Shown piece after piece: positions 22,872-31,784 of a stretch of DNA of 64,000 nt. The notes under the pieces are model-generated. The model searched no databases. It saw only the letters and a list, made by a program, of their open reading frames with translations, and had not been told where the DNA came from. The DNA comes from Arthrobacter sp. AZCC_0090 (GTDB lineage: Bacteria; Actinomycetota; Actinomycetes; Actinomycetales; Micrococcaceae), in NCBI RefSeq assembly GCF_014207375.1, contig NZ_JACHEE010000003.1, positions 186,001 through 250,000 on the forward strand, given 5' to 3'. Position 1 is the first letter of the stretch. Each line of letters starts with the position of its first letter. The translations under genes were made by a program, and so were the position numbers.

Positions 22872-25800
22872 TTACTTGCGTTCGAATGCCTGCTTGAGCA
22901 AGGTGGCCTGCTCGGCGGTGTGACGCTTCATGGAGCCAGCAGCCGTGGAGGCGGACGCCGGACGCGAAACGAGGCGGACCTTGCGATCCAGTGCCTGCGG
23001 CAGGTTCAAGCCAATGAACGGCCACGGGCCTTGGTTGGCGGGTTCGTCCTGTGCCCAGACGATGTCGGCGTTCGGGTACTTGGCCAGCTCAGCTTCGATT
23101 TGAGCCTGGGGCAACGGGTAGAGCTGCTCCAAGCGGATAATCGCCGTCGAGGTGTCGCCGATCTTCTGGCGGTTCGACAGAAGATCGTAGTAGAGGCGTC
23201 CGGAAACCAGGATCACGCGGTCCACGCCCTGTGCCTCGAGGGGCTCGTGCTCGCCGATGACCGGCTTGAAGCCGCCCGTGGTGAAATCTTCCACCGCCGA
23301 GGCGGCTGCCTTGAGGCGCAACAGCTGCTTCGGAGTGAAGATGATGAGCGGCTTGCGCGGCCGGCTGTAGGCCTGGCGCCGCAGCAAGTGGAAATGCGAG
23401 GCGGCCGTGGTGGGGTTGGCCACGATCATGTTGTCTTCAGCGCAAAGCTGCAGGAAGCGTTCGATGCGGGCGGACGAGTGGTCCGGTCCCTGGCCTTCGT
23501 AGCCGTGCGGCAGCATGAGCACAAGCGAGGATCGCTGGCCCCACTTCTGCTCTGCAGAGGAGATGAATTCGTCGATGATGGTCTGTGCGCCGTTGACGAA
23601 GTCACCGAACTGGGCTTCCCACAAGACCAAGGCATCCGGGCGCTCCACCGAGTAGCCGTATTCGAAGCCCATGGCTGCGTATTCGGACAGCAGGGAGTCA
23701 TAGATCCACAGCTTGGCCTGCTTGTCGCTCAGGTTGCCCAAGGGCATCCATTCGCCTCCGTTGGCGCGGTCGTGGAAGACTGCGTGGCGTTGCACGAACG
23801 TGCCACGGCGGGAGTCCTGGCCGGCCAGGCGGACGGGGACGCCCTCCATGACGAGCGAACCAAAGGCTGCAATCTCGCCAAAACCCCAGTCGATGCCGCC
23901 TTCACGGGACATCTGCTCACGCTTCTCCAGAAGCTGTTTGAGCTTGGAGTGGACCGTGAAGTCCTCCGGAACGTCTAGATGCGCCTGGCCGATCCGCTGG
24001 AGCATTTCGGCTGAAATGGCGGTGGTGGCGGGCGCGTTGGTGCCGAAGTCCGCCTGCTGGGCGATCGGACGCTCGATGTCGGAGACCGCGGCGGAGTCCG
24101 CCGTGATAATCGGGATCGGCGAAGTCTGGGCAGCGTGGGTCTCAGCGAAGACGCGCTCCAGGCGTTCCTGGTAGTCGCGCAGCAACTGCTCGGCTTCGTC
24201 CTCGGTGATGTCGCCACGGCCAATGAGGGACTCGGTGTACAGCTTGCGGACGGAACGCTTGGCTTCGATCAGGTTGTACATGAGCGGCTGCGTCATCGAG
24301 GGGTCGTCGCCCTCGTTGTGTCCACGGCGGCGGTAGCACACCATGTCGACAATGACGTCCTTGTGGAAGCGCTGCCGGAATTCGTAAGCCAACTGCGCGA
24401 TGCGCACCACGGCCTCGGGGTCGTCCCCGTTGACGTGGAAGACCGGGGCCTGGATCATCTTGGCCACATCGGTGGAGTACGTGGATGAACGCGATGACGA
24501 CGGAGCGGTGGTGAAGCCGACCTGGTTGTTCACGATGATGTGGATGGTTCCACCGGTACGGTAGCCACGCAACTGGGACAGGTTGAGCGTCTCCGCGACA
24601 ACGCCCTGACCGGCAAATGCAGCGTCGCCGTGAACCATGATGGGCAGCACGGGGAACGCCTCGCCCTGGTCCAGCCGGTCCTGCTTGGCGCGGACGATGC
24701 CTTCAAGCACAGAGTCGACCGCTTCAAGGTGGGAAGGGTTTGCCGCAAGGTAGACCTTGGTCTCGTTGCCGTTGTCCGAAGTGAACGTGCCCTCGGTGCC
24801 AAGGTGGTACTTGACGTCGCCTGAGCCCTGCACCGATCGGGGGTCCTGGGTGCCTTCGAATTCACGGAACACCTGGGCGTAGGTCTTGCCCGCGATGTTG
24901 GTAAGCACGTTGAGGCGGCCGCGGTGGGCCATGCCGATCGCAACCTCATCGAGGCCGTCGTCGGCCGCGTCGGAAATGATCGTGTCCAGCAGCGGAATCA
25001 GAGATTCGCCACCTTCAAGCGAGAAGCGCTTCTGGCCTACGAACTTGGTCTGCAGGAAGGTTTCGAAGGCTTCGGCCGCATTGAGCTTGGAGACGATGCG
25101 CAACTGCTCTTCGCGGCTCGGCTTGGAGTACGGGTGCTCCAGCTGGTCCTGGAACCACTTGCGTTCCGCGGGCTCTTGGATGTGCATGTATTCGATGCCT
25201 GTGGTGCGGCAGTAGGCATCGCGGAGGACACCGAGGATGTCGCGGAACTTGAGCATCGGCTTCCCGCCGAAACCACCGGTGGGCCATTCGCGGTCCAGGT
25301 CCCAGAGCGTGAGGCCATAGGTCAGGACGTCGAGGTCAGGGTGCTTGCGCTGGACGTACTCAAGCGGGTTCGTGTCTGCCATGAGGTGGCCGCGGACCCG
25401 GTATGAGTGGATCAGCTGCTGGATGCGCGCGACCTTATTGATCTCGTCAGCGGGATCCACCTGGAGGTCGGGGCTCCAGCGGACGGGCTCGTAGGGAATG
25501 CGAAGGGCTTCGAAGATCTCGTCGTAGAAGTCCTGCGCACCGAGGAGTAGCTGGTGGACGAGCTTGAGGAATTCACCGCTGCCGGCGCCTTGGATGACCC
25601 GGTGGTCGTAGGTGGACGTCAGCGTGAGGATCTTGCTGATGGCGTTCTGGGCGATGATCTTCTCGCTGGCGCCCTGCCATTCAGCCGGGTAGTCGAGGGC
25701 TCCGACGCCGATGATGGCGGCTTGGCCCTTGGAGAGCCGGGGCACGGAGTGCACGGTGCCGATGCCGCCTGGGTTTGTCAGGGAGACGGTCGTGCCGGCG

Positions 25801-26690
25801 TGGTCGTCCGCCGTGAGCTTGCCATTGCGGGCGCGCTTGATCAGGTCTTCGTAGGTGTGCCAGAACTCCGCGAAGTTCATGGTCTCGGCCTTCTTGATGT
25901 TGGGGACCATCAGGAGGCGGGTGCCGTCGGGCTTGGGCATGTCAATGGCGATGCCGAAGTTGACATGCGCGGGCTGCACGGCAACGGGCTTGCCGTCAAT
26001 TTCGTCGTAGTACACGTTCATCGACGGGAACTGGGACAGGGCGCGGACCACAGCGTAGCCAATGAGGTGGGTGAAGGAGACCTTGCCGCCGCGGGCCCGG
26101 GCAAGGTTGGAATTGATGACAACGCGGTTGTCGATCAGCAGCTTGGCCGGAACGGCCCTGACGCTCGTGGCGGTGGGAACTTCGAGGCTCAAGACCATGT
26201 TCGAAGCGATGGCCTTGGCCGGACCTCGGAGGACGGAGACGACGTCCTCTTCAGGCGGGGTAGGGGCCTTGGTGCTCTTGGGAAGCTGTGCCGGGATCGG
26301 TTGGGCCTGGCTGCCGTCGGACGGCTTCTGCGCGCCGTCCTTGGCGACAGTGGCCGGAGCCTTCTTGGCCGGCGCAGCAACGGCAGGAGCAGCTGGCGCA
26401 GGCGTGGCGGTGGCAGGAGCGGCTGCCGGGGCAACCACGGGCGCAATCGGCGTCATTGCCGTTGCTGCGGCCTGTGCCACGACAGGAATTTCACGAGTGG
26501 GGGGGTTCGCAGGGGCTGCGGATGTTCCGTTGGAAGAAGTGCCGTCAGCGGTATCGAAGGATTCGAAAAGCGGCCACCACTTGGCGTCGACCGAATTCTT
26601 GTCCTGCTGGTACCGCTCGTACAGTTCGTCAACGAGCCACTCGTTTCCGCCAAATTCCTCGGGTAGACGGTGGCTTGGCTGCTCTGGCAC
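22872..26690 (-). CDS. kgd: multifunctional 2-oxoglutarate dehydrogenase E1/E2 (Kgd/OdhA)
   Basis: A 1272-aa actinobacterial fusion that converts 2-oxoglutarate to succinyl-CoA in the TCA cycle, or to succinic semialdehyde. The order is: a short E1 N-terminal segment (GGNEWLVDELYERYQQD), a Pro/Ala-rich linker (about residues 60-150), an E2 succinyltransferase catalytic domain with SLTNPGGIGTVHSVPRL and STYDHRVIQGAGSGEF, and the ThDP-dependent E1 domain (MAHRGRLNVL, GDAAFAGQGVVAET, NNQVGFTTAP). I use the GTG at 26690 (PEQPSHRLPEEFGG follows), since family proteins start close to the GGNEWLVDE segment. AGAGG lies upstream. A separate lipoyl domain is absent, as expected for this family. Confidence 0.95.
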   Translation of the reverse strand: MPEQPSHRLPEEFGGNEWLVDELYERYQQDKNSVDAKWWPLFESFDTADGTSSNGTSAAPANPPTREIPVVAQAAATAMTPIAPVVAPAAAPATATPAPAAPAVAAPAKKAPATVAKDGAQKPSDGSQAQPIPAQLPKSTKAPTPPEEDVVSVLRGPAKAIASNMVLSLEVPTATSVRAVPAKLLIDNRVVINSNLARARGGKVSFTHLIGYAVVRALSQFPSMNVYYDEIDGKPVAVQPAHVNFGIAIDMPKPDGTRLLMVPNIKKAETMNFAEFWHTYEDLIKRARNGKLTADDHAGTTVSLTNPGGIGTVHSVPRLSKGQAAIIGVGALDYPAEWQGASEKIIAQNAISKILTLTSTYDHRVIQGAGSGEFLKLVHQLLLGAQDFYDEIFEALRIPYEPVRWSPDLQVDPADEINKVARIQQLIHSYRVRGHLMADTNPLEYVQRKHPDLDVLTYGLTLWDLDREWPTGGFGGKPMLKFRDILGVLRDAYCRTTGIEYMHIQEPAERKWFQDQLEHPYSKPSREEQLRIVSKLNAAEAFETFLQTKFVGQKRFSLEGGESLIPLLDTIISDAADDGLDEVAIGMAHRGRLNVLTNIAGKTYAQVFREFEGTQDPRSVQGSGDVKYHLGTEGTFTSDNGNETKVYLAANPSHLEAVDSVLEGIVRAKQDRLDQGEAFPVLPIMVHGDAAFAGQGVVAETLNLSQLRGYRTGGTIHIIVNNQVGFTTAPSSSRSSTYSTDVAKMIQAPVFHVNGDDPEAVVRIAQLAYEFRQRFHKDVIVDMVCYRRRGHNEGDDPSMTQPLMYNLIEAKRSVRKLYTESLIGRGDITEDEAEQLLRDYQERLERVFAETHAAQTSPIPIITADSAAVSDIERPIAQQADFGTNAPATTAISAEMLQRIGQAHLDVPEDFTVHSKLKQLLEKREQMSREGGIDWGFGEIAAFGSLVMEGVPVRLAGQDSRRGTFVQRHAVFHDRANGGEWMPLGNLSDKQAKLWIYDSLLSEYAAMGFEYGYSVERPDALVLWEAQFGDFVNGAQTIIDEFISSAEQKWGQRSSLVLMLPHGYEGQGPDHSSARIERFLQLCAEDNMIVANPTTAASHFHLLRRQAYSRPRKPLIIFTPKQLLRLKAAASAVEDFTTGGFKPVIGEHEPLEAQGVDRVILVSGRLYYDLLSNRQKIGDTSTAIIRLEQLYPLPQAQIEAELAKYPNADIVWAQDEPANQGPWPFIGLNLPQALDRKVRLVSRPASASTAAGSMKRHTAEQATLLKQAFERK

Positions 26691-26967
26691 TTGAAATACG
26701 CCTCTTCCATGAGTGTTGATTTCCAGCTGGCCCGGGGAACTGCAGGGGTGCAAAGGCGAGCCAGGGTCCGGGTCCCGCGAACTCAGACCCTTGCCAGTCT
26801 AGTGACGAGCGGCGGCTATCTGCCAATAGTGGTGACCTAAATCATGTCAATCCTGATGTGCGTCGGCTGAAGCGCCCTGGCAGGACCGTTTTTTCGTGGG
26901 TTCTTCCCGTGGACCATCGCGGCGCGGACCCTGTCATGGCCGGTGAATTCGCTTGGTGACCGGACTG

Positions 26968-27225
26968 TAGACTGGGATTCTTATGGACAGTAATTCTAGG
27001 TGCCGGCCTGGGAGCTGCAGGGGAAGCCGTTCGGCAATCTCCGCGCAGCGCACCCGTCGAGCCGGCAACACCCGTACACATGCCCATCGCGGTCCGGAGC
27101 TCCAGGCCGGCAGGGCAGCGGATCGTTCTTCCGCTGCGTCCGACCAACCCCCGCCGGGTCAATCTGCCCCTAGTCTTCCCGGACGGCTGCTCCACACGTC
27201 CGCACCGGCCGGCGGTGGCCGGTAA
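26968..27225 (+). other. possible leader with coupled upstream ORF before the CorC gene
   Basis: TAGACT at 26968 lies nine bases before an ATG at 26983. From there an 80-codon frame runs to a TAA that overlaps the ATG of the next gene (TAATG at 27223-27227). The peptide is Arg/Ser/Pro-rich and its codons have a lower GC content at third positions than neighbouring genes, so it may not be a functional protein. The next gene lacks a clear ribosome binding site, which makes coupling plausible. A perfect 8-bp hairpin (GCAGCGGA / TCCGCTGC) lies at 27115-27137. I found no match to the M-box or other riboswitches by eye. Confidence 0.35.
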
Positions 27226-28691
27226 TGGAGTGGCTTTTCCTTCTTGCCGGTGTGCTCCTGATACTGGGCACGGGCTTCTTTGTCGCGGTGGAGTTCTCGC
27301 TCGTGGCACTCGACCAGGCGACCGTCCAAAGAGCGGTCGACGGCGGCGACCACGCGGCCGTGGCGTTGCTGAAATGCCTGAAATCCCTCTCTACCCAGCT
27401 TTCAAGCTGCCAATTGGGGATCACCCTCACTACCTTGCTGACCGGGTTCGTCATGGAGCCTTCCGTTGGCTCTCTGTTGCACGGACCGCTGCTCTGGGCC
27501 GGGTTGCCTGAAGCTGCCGCGCAGTCTTTGTCCCTCATCCTGGCCATGACGTTCGCTACCGTCTTGTCGATGCTGATCGGTGAGCTTGTCCCCAAGAACA
27601 TGGCCATCGCCTTGGCATTTCCGCTGGGCCGGGCCCTAGCCCGCCCGCAGCTGATGTTTACGGCCGTGTTCAAGCCCGCGATCGTGGTGCTCAACGGCTT
27701 CTCCAACAAGATGCTCAACCTCGTTGGACTTGAAGCCAAGGAGGAGATCTCCGGCGCCCGCTCGCCGTCTGAACTGGCCTCGTTGGTGCGTCGTTCGGCG
27801 GAGCTGGGAACCCTCGACGCAGGAACGGCCAACTTCGTTGCACGCACGCTGAACTTTTCAGCCCGCACCGCGGCCGATGTCATGACGCCGCGCATCCGCA
27901 TGGAAACCATTGACGCCGATCAACCGGTGTCGGACATCATCGAGGCCGCGCGGCGCACCGGATATTCGCGCTTTCCTGTCATCGGTGAGTCCGCCGACGA
28001 CATCCGGGGCGTGGTACACATCAAGAAGGCGGTGTCCGTCCCGTCTGAACGCAGGAGCAGGGTCGAAGCTGGCGCCATCATGTCCGAGGTCCTGAGCGTT
28101 CCCGAAACCATCCACCTTGACTCCCTGCTCTTGGAGCTCCGCGAGGGCAACCTGCAACTCGCCGTCGTGCTTGATGAGTACGGCGGAACCGCAGGAATCG
28201 CGACGCTCGAGGACCTGGTGGAGGAAATCGTCGGCGAAGTGGCTGATGAGCACGACAAAGTCCGGCCTGGATTGCTGCAAAGCGCCTCGGGCGACTGGTA
28301 CTTCCCCGGGCTTCTGCGCCCGGACGAGGTCAGCGAACAGATCCTGGGCCTGACAGTCCCTGACGACCCCGCGTACGAGACCGTAGGCGGCTACGTCATG
28401 AGCCAACTGGGACGGATTGCCATCGTCGGTGACGTTGTCGAGGCCGGCGGCGGCACTCTTGCCGTCACGCGAATGGACGGCCGCCGGATCGACCGGATCT
28501 GCTTCCGCCCCGCGGCGCCCGAACCCGATGACGATGGCCCGGAAGACAGAGATGCCACAGAACGTGATTCGACTGGTTGGCAAAGCAAGAAGCAGGCCAG
28601 CAAGCGCGTAAACAGGGGCACGGGCAGTGCGGCGGGCAATGCCGTAAGCAACCCCGTAGGCAAAAATACCCGCAAAGGACGTGCAGCATGA
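27225..28691 (+). CDS. CNNM/CorC (HlyC-type) membrane protein with CBS domains
   Basis: A 488-aa protein. A DUF21/CNNM membrane domain with about four helices (to about residue 190) contains SLVALDQATVQRAVDGG and GELVPKNMAIALAFP. Two CBS motifs follow (VMTPRIRMETIDADQPVSD region and LRE-GNLQLAVVLDEYGGTAGI), then the C-terminal CorC_HlyC domain (VGGYVMSQLGRI). The family acts in Mg2+/Co2+ efflux or tolerance. A long hydrophilic tail rich in Lys, Arg and Asn ends the protein. It overlaps the next, related gene by four bases (ATGA), a tandem arrangement seen across actinobacteria. Confidence 0.9.
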   Translation: MEWLFLLAGVLLILGTGFFVAVEFSLVALDQATVQRAVDGGDHAAVALLKCLKSLSTQLSSCQLGITLTTLLTGFVMEPSVGSLLHGPLLWAGLPEAAAQSLSLILAMTFATVLSMLIGELVPKNMAIALAFPLGRALARPQLMFTAVFKPAIVVLNGFSNKMLNLVGLEAKEEISGARSPSELASLVRRSAELGTLDAGTANFVARTLNFSARTAADVMTPRIRMETIDADQPVSDIIEAARRTGYSRFPVIGESADDIRGVVHIKKAVSVPSERRSRVEAGAIMSEVLSVPETIHLDSLLLELREGNLQLAVVLDEYGGTAGIATLEDLVEEIVGEVADEHDKVRPGLLQSASGDWYFPGLLRPDEVSEQILGLTVPDDPAYETVGGYVMSQLGRIAIVGDVVEAGGGTLAVTRMDGRRIDRICFRPAAPEPDDDGPEDRDATERDSTGWQSKKQASKRVNRGTGSAAGNAVSNPVGKNTRKGRAA

Positions 28692-29758
28692 GCGACTGGG
28701 CAGGAATCCTGTGGCTCGTGGTCCTGTTGATTGGCAATGCCTTCTTTGTCGGCGCCGAGTTCGCTGTGATGTCGGCGCGCCGCAGCCAGATCGAGCCTTT
28801 GGCCCGGAACGGCTCCAAGCGCGCGCAGACCACCCTGTACGCGATGGAACACGTCTCGTTGATGCTGGCGTGCGCCCAACTTGGCATTACGGTGTGTTCG
28901 TTGCTGATCCTCCTTGTGGCCGAGCCCGCCATCCACCATTTGCTGGGGGCACCGCTGGAATCCGTGGGCGTCCCTGTTGAATTGGCAGGCATCATCGCTT
29001 TTGCGGTTGCGTTGCTGGCAGTCACGTTCCTTCATGTGACCTTCGGCGAGATGGTCCCCAAGAACATCTCGGTGTCCGTGGCGGACAAGGCCGCATTGCT
29101 GTTGGCGCCTCCGTTGGTGCACGTCGCCCGTTTCGTGAAGCCCGTTATTTGGACGCTGAACTGGTCGGCCAACCGTATTCTGCGCCTGATGAAGATCGAG
29201 CCGAAGGACGAGGTGACCTCCTCCTTCACTCTTGAAGAGGTGCAGTCGATCGTCCAGGAATCGACCCGCCACGGACTGGTGGACGACGACGCCGGCCTGC
29301 TGAGCGGAGCGCTTGAGTTTTCCGAGCACACCGCGGCGCACATCATGGTGCCGCTCGACAAGCTTGTGATGCTCAAGCCCGGGTCCACACCGCGCCAACT
29401 GGAGAAAGCCGTCAGCCGCACAGGTTTCTCGCGTTTCCCGGTGTTGGACGACGACGGCGAGCTGACCGGCTATCTTCACGTCAAGGATGTGCTTTCCATT
29501 CCCGAAGAGGGACGCCGCTATCCGATTGCGGAAAGCCGGATCCGGTCCCTCGTGAACCTCGCGCCCGAGGATGAGATTGAAGATGCCATGTCCGTGATGC
29601 AGCGAACCGGTTCGCACCTTGGCCGGGTTGTCGGGGCGGGTGGCGCGACATTGGGCGTGTTGTTCCTGGAAGACGTTATCGAACAGTTGGTTGGCGAGAT
29701 CCGGGATGCCACCCAGGCCACGGGGATCCGGCGCTTGGGCGGACCTACGTCAACATAG
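28688..29758 (+). CDS. CNNM/CorC (HlyC-type) membrane protein, second copy
   Basis: A 356-aa paralogue of the preceding protein. It has the DUF21/CNNM membrane domain (AVMSARRSQIEPLARNG, FGEMVPKNISVSVADKAAL) followed by paired CBS domains (HIMVPLDKLVMLKPGSTPRQ; RTGSHLGRVVGAGGATLGVL). The C-terminal CorC_HlyC domain is missing, which explains the shorter length. The ATG at 28688 overlaps the upstream stop; the open frame reaches further back but inside the first gene. The pair probably works as a heteromer in divalent-cation homeostasis, which is inference from the operon. Confidence 0.9.
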   Translation: MSDWAGILWLVVLLIGNAFFVGAEFAVMSARRSQIEPLARNGSKRAQTTLYAMEHVSLMLACAQLGITVCSLLILLVAEPAIHHLLGAPLESVGVPVELAGIIAFAVALLAVTFLHVTFGEMVPKNISVSVADKAALLLAPPLVHVARFVKPVIWTLNWSANRILRLMKIEPKDEVTSSFTLEEVQSIVQESTRHGLVDDDAGLLSGALEFSEHTAAHIMVPLDKLVMLKPGSTPRQLEKAVSRTGFSRFPVLDDDGELTGYLHVKDVLSIPEEGRRYPIAESRIRSLVNLAPEDEIEDAMSVMQRTGSHLGRVVGAGGATLGVLFLEDVIEQLVGEIRDATQATGIRRLGGPTST

Positions 29759-29803
29759 CCTCTTGCCGGCCCCTGTGGGTAGGAAAGAACCGTCGTGAAT
29801 CCT

Positions 29804-29824
29804 AAATAGGAATCATTCCCATTT
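29804..29824. promoter_or_regulatory. Zur-box-like operator upstream of the zinc ABC operon
   Basis: A 21-bp dyad: AAAT-A-GGAAT-C-ATTCC-C-ATTT, perfect except for one pair. This is the Fur-family box shape, and the zur gene lies at the far end of the same transporter cluster. Confidence 0.75.
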
Positions 29825-29888
29825 ATGGATACACTCATTGAGCCAACTATTGTGCTTGATTCTCATTTGAGTAGATCCGAGGTTTCCC

Positions 29889-30842
29889 GTGCGTCGCACT
29901 GCCGCCCGTCTTTCCCTTGCCACACTGCCTTCCGCGTGCGCGGCAGTTGCCGTCCTGCTTGCCGCATGCGCGGCACCCGCCGCGACTGCGCCGTCGTCGT
30001 CGTCCGGGGTGATCGATGTGGTCGCCTCCACCAGCGTTTATGGCGACATCGTCAAAAGCGTTGGTGGCGAGAAGGTGTCAGTGACTTCCATCATCAGCAA
30101 GACCAGCCAGGATCCGCACTCCTACGAGGCAAGCACCCAGGACAAGCTGGCCATCTCCAAAGCCCGGCTGGTGATCGACAATGGGGCGGGGTACGACGAC
30201 TTCTTCAGCAAGCTGAGCGATGACAGCAAAGTACCCGCTGACAAGGTCATCACCGCCGTCAACGCGTCCGGTCTCCTTCCCGCGCCGACGTCGGGCGCTG
30301 CCTCCAAGGTGCCGGAAGGGTTCAACGAGCATGTCTGGTACAACTTCGATGCCATGGGCAAAGTGGCCGACGCCGTTGCGGCGAAGCTTGGAAGCCTGAA
30401 CTCCGCGGATGCCAAGACTTTCACCGCCAATGCTGAAAAGTTCAAGTCGTCCCTGAGCGGGCTCAGCGCCAAGGTCGCCGAGATCAAGGCTTCCAAGAGC
30501 TCCGCTCCAGTAGCCATCACCGAGCCGGTCCCGGGCTACTTGCTTGAAGCTGCCGGCCTGGAAAACAAGACCCCCGAGGAATTCAGCCACGCGATCGAGG
30601 CCGGCTCGGACGTTCCCCCTGCGGCGGTCAAGGAAACAAGCGATCTGATCACGTCGAAGTCGGTGCGGTTCTTGGCATACAACGAACAGACCGCGGGCGC
30701 CGAGACGGAGAAGCTGAAGGCCGCCGCAACCACGGCCGGGGTTCCTGTTGTCGGTTTCACGGAGACGCTTCCGGAAGGCAAGGGCTACATCGCCTGGATG
30801 TCGGACAACGTGGCCAACATCGCCGCTGCCCTGAACAAGTAG
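29889..30842 (+). CDS. zinc/manganese-type ABC transporter substrate-binding lipoprotein
   Basis: A 317-aa cluster A-I solute-binding protein. The N-terminus is a lipoprotein signal (VAVLLAACAAP, lipobox Cys at about residue 27). Metal-ligand candidates are His in SQDPHSYEAS, His in FNEHVWYN, His in EFSHAIEAG and Asp in AWMSDNVANI. The His-rich loop of classical ZnuA is absent, so zinc specificity is argued mainly from the Zur box upstream and the zur gene nearby. The start is GTG at 29889. A hairpin after the gene may lower expression of the following ATPase and permease. Confidence 0.88.
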   Translation: MRRTAARLSLATLPSACAAVAVLLAACAAPAATAPSSSSGVIDVVASTSVYGDIVKSVGGEKVSVTSIISKTSQDPHSYEASTQDKLAISKARLVIDNGAGYDDFFSKLSDDSKVPADKVITAVNASGLLPAPTSGAASKVPEGFNEHVWYNFDAMGKVADAVAAKLGSLNSADAKTFTANAEKFKSSLSGLSAKVAEIKASKSSAPVAITEPVPGYLLEAAGLENKTPEEFSHAIEAGSDVPPAAVKETSDLITSKSVRFLAYNEQTAGAETEKLKAAATTAGVPVVGFTETLPEGKGYIAWMSDNVANIAAALNK

Positions 30843-30869
30843 CCAGCTTAGGCAAGATAGGAAGCTGGC
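30842..30869 (+). terminator. intercistronic hairpin after the binding-protein gene
   Basis: GCCAGCTT / AAGCTGGC forms an 8-bp stem with a 12-base loop and no T run. It could attenuate transcription or stabilise the upstream mRNA, giving more binding protein than ATPase. Confidence 0.45.
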
Positions 30870-30968
30870 GGGCCCCGCAATCGTCCTAAGATGTACAGGG
30901 CGGCTGTGGGGCCTTTTGTGTTCAAAGTGCAGCCCAGCTTCGCGAACCCCATGGATCGAGGATTCTTT

Positions 30969-31784
30969 TTGACACCGGTAGTGAGCCTTCGCGGCGCGGG
31001 ACTCCAGTTTGGCCAGCGGGCCCTCTGGAAGGACCTCGATGTGGACATCAGGGCGGGTGAGTTCTTCGCTGTGCTTGGTCCCAACGGCAGCGGCAAGACC
31101 AGTTTCCTCAAAGTCCTCCTGGGCTTGCAGCAACTCCACTTCGGGACGGTGGCCGTGGGAGGACACCCCGTGGAGCGGGGCAGCCGACAGATCGGCTATG
31201 TCCCGCAGCAGAAGTCCTTTGCGCCAGACACGCCCCTGCGCGCCCGGGACTTGGTTGCCCTCGGCGTCGATGGCCACCGTTGGGGACTGCGGGTGAACGC
31301 CAAAGCCGTCAATGACCGGGTCGACGGTCTCCTGGAACTGGTAGGTGCAAGCGACTACGCTCGCGTTCCAGTTGGCCAATTGTCCGGAGGGGAGCAGCAG
31401 AGGCTCCGTGTTGCGCAGGCGTTGGCCACGGAGCCCGAACTCCTGCTCTGTGACGAACCGCTGCTCTCCCTGGATTTGCACCACCAACAGGCCGTCAGCG
31501 CCCTCATTAACAGGCAATGCCACGAGCGGAACAGTGCCGTGGTGTTCGTGACCCACGAGATCAACCCGGTCATTGACTACGTAGACCGGGTCCTTTACCT
31601 CGCGGGCGGCAGGTTCCGGGTGGGAACACCCCAAGAGGTCATGACCACCGAGGTCCTCTCGGACCTGTACAACAGCCATGTGGAAGTGATCCGCGCGAAC
31701 GGCCGGATCGTCGTCGTCGGGCTTCCGGACGCCACCACTCACTACCATGATGACGCGCACGCCGGCGTGGAGGAGGGCCACTAA
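30969..31784 (+). CDS. zinc-type ABC transporter ATP-binding protein
   Basis: A 271-aa ATPase. Walker A is GPNGSGKTSFLK, the Q-loop is GYVPQQKSF, the signature is LSGGEQQRLRVAQAL, Walker B is ELLLCDEPLLSLD, and the H-loop His is in VVFVTHEI. The C-terminus ends with a His/Asp-rich tail (THYHDDAHAG) that may bind metal. I prefer the TTG at 30969, with GAGG seven bases upstream and a protein beginning TPVVSLRGAGLQFG; an ATG at 30951 has no ribosome binding site. The stop is directly followed by the permease ATG. Confidence 0.88.
   Translation: MTPVVSLRGAGLQFGQRALWKDLDVDIRAGEFFAVLGPNGSGKTSFLKVLLGLQQLHFGTVAVGGHPVERGSRQIGYVPQQKSFAPDTPLRARDLVALGVDGHRWGLRVNAKAVNDRVDGLLELVGASDYARVPVGQLSGGEQQRLRVAQALATEPELLLCDEPLLSLDLHHQQAVSALINRQCHERNSAVVFVTHEINPVIDYVDRVLYLAGGRFRVGTPQEVMTTEVLSDLYNSHVEVIRANGRIVVVGLPDATTHYHDDAHAGVEEGH

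Noticed and set aside
22920..26666. Several long open frames (352 and 370 codons) opposite kgd
   Set aside because: Antisense open frames are common in GC-rich coding DNA. These have no domain resemblance and overlap the clear kgd gene.
26983..27224. M-box or other metal riboswitch before the CorC-type gene
   Set aside because: I looked for the conserved blocks of the Mg2+ and Mn2+ riboswitches and did not find them. Only hairpins and the coupled frame remain.
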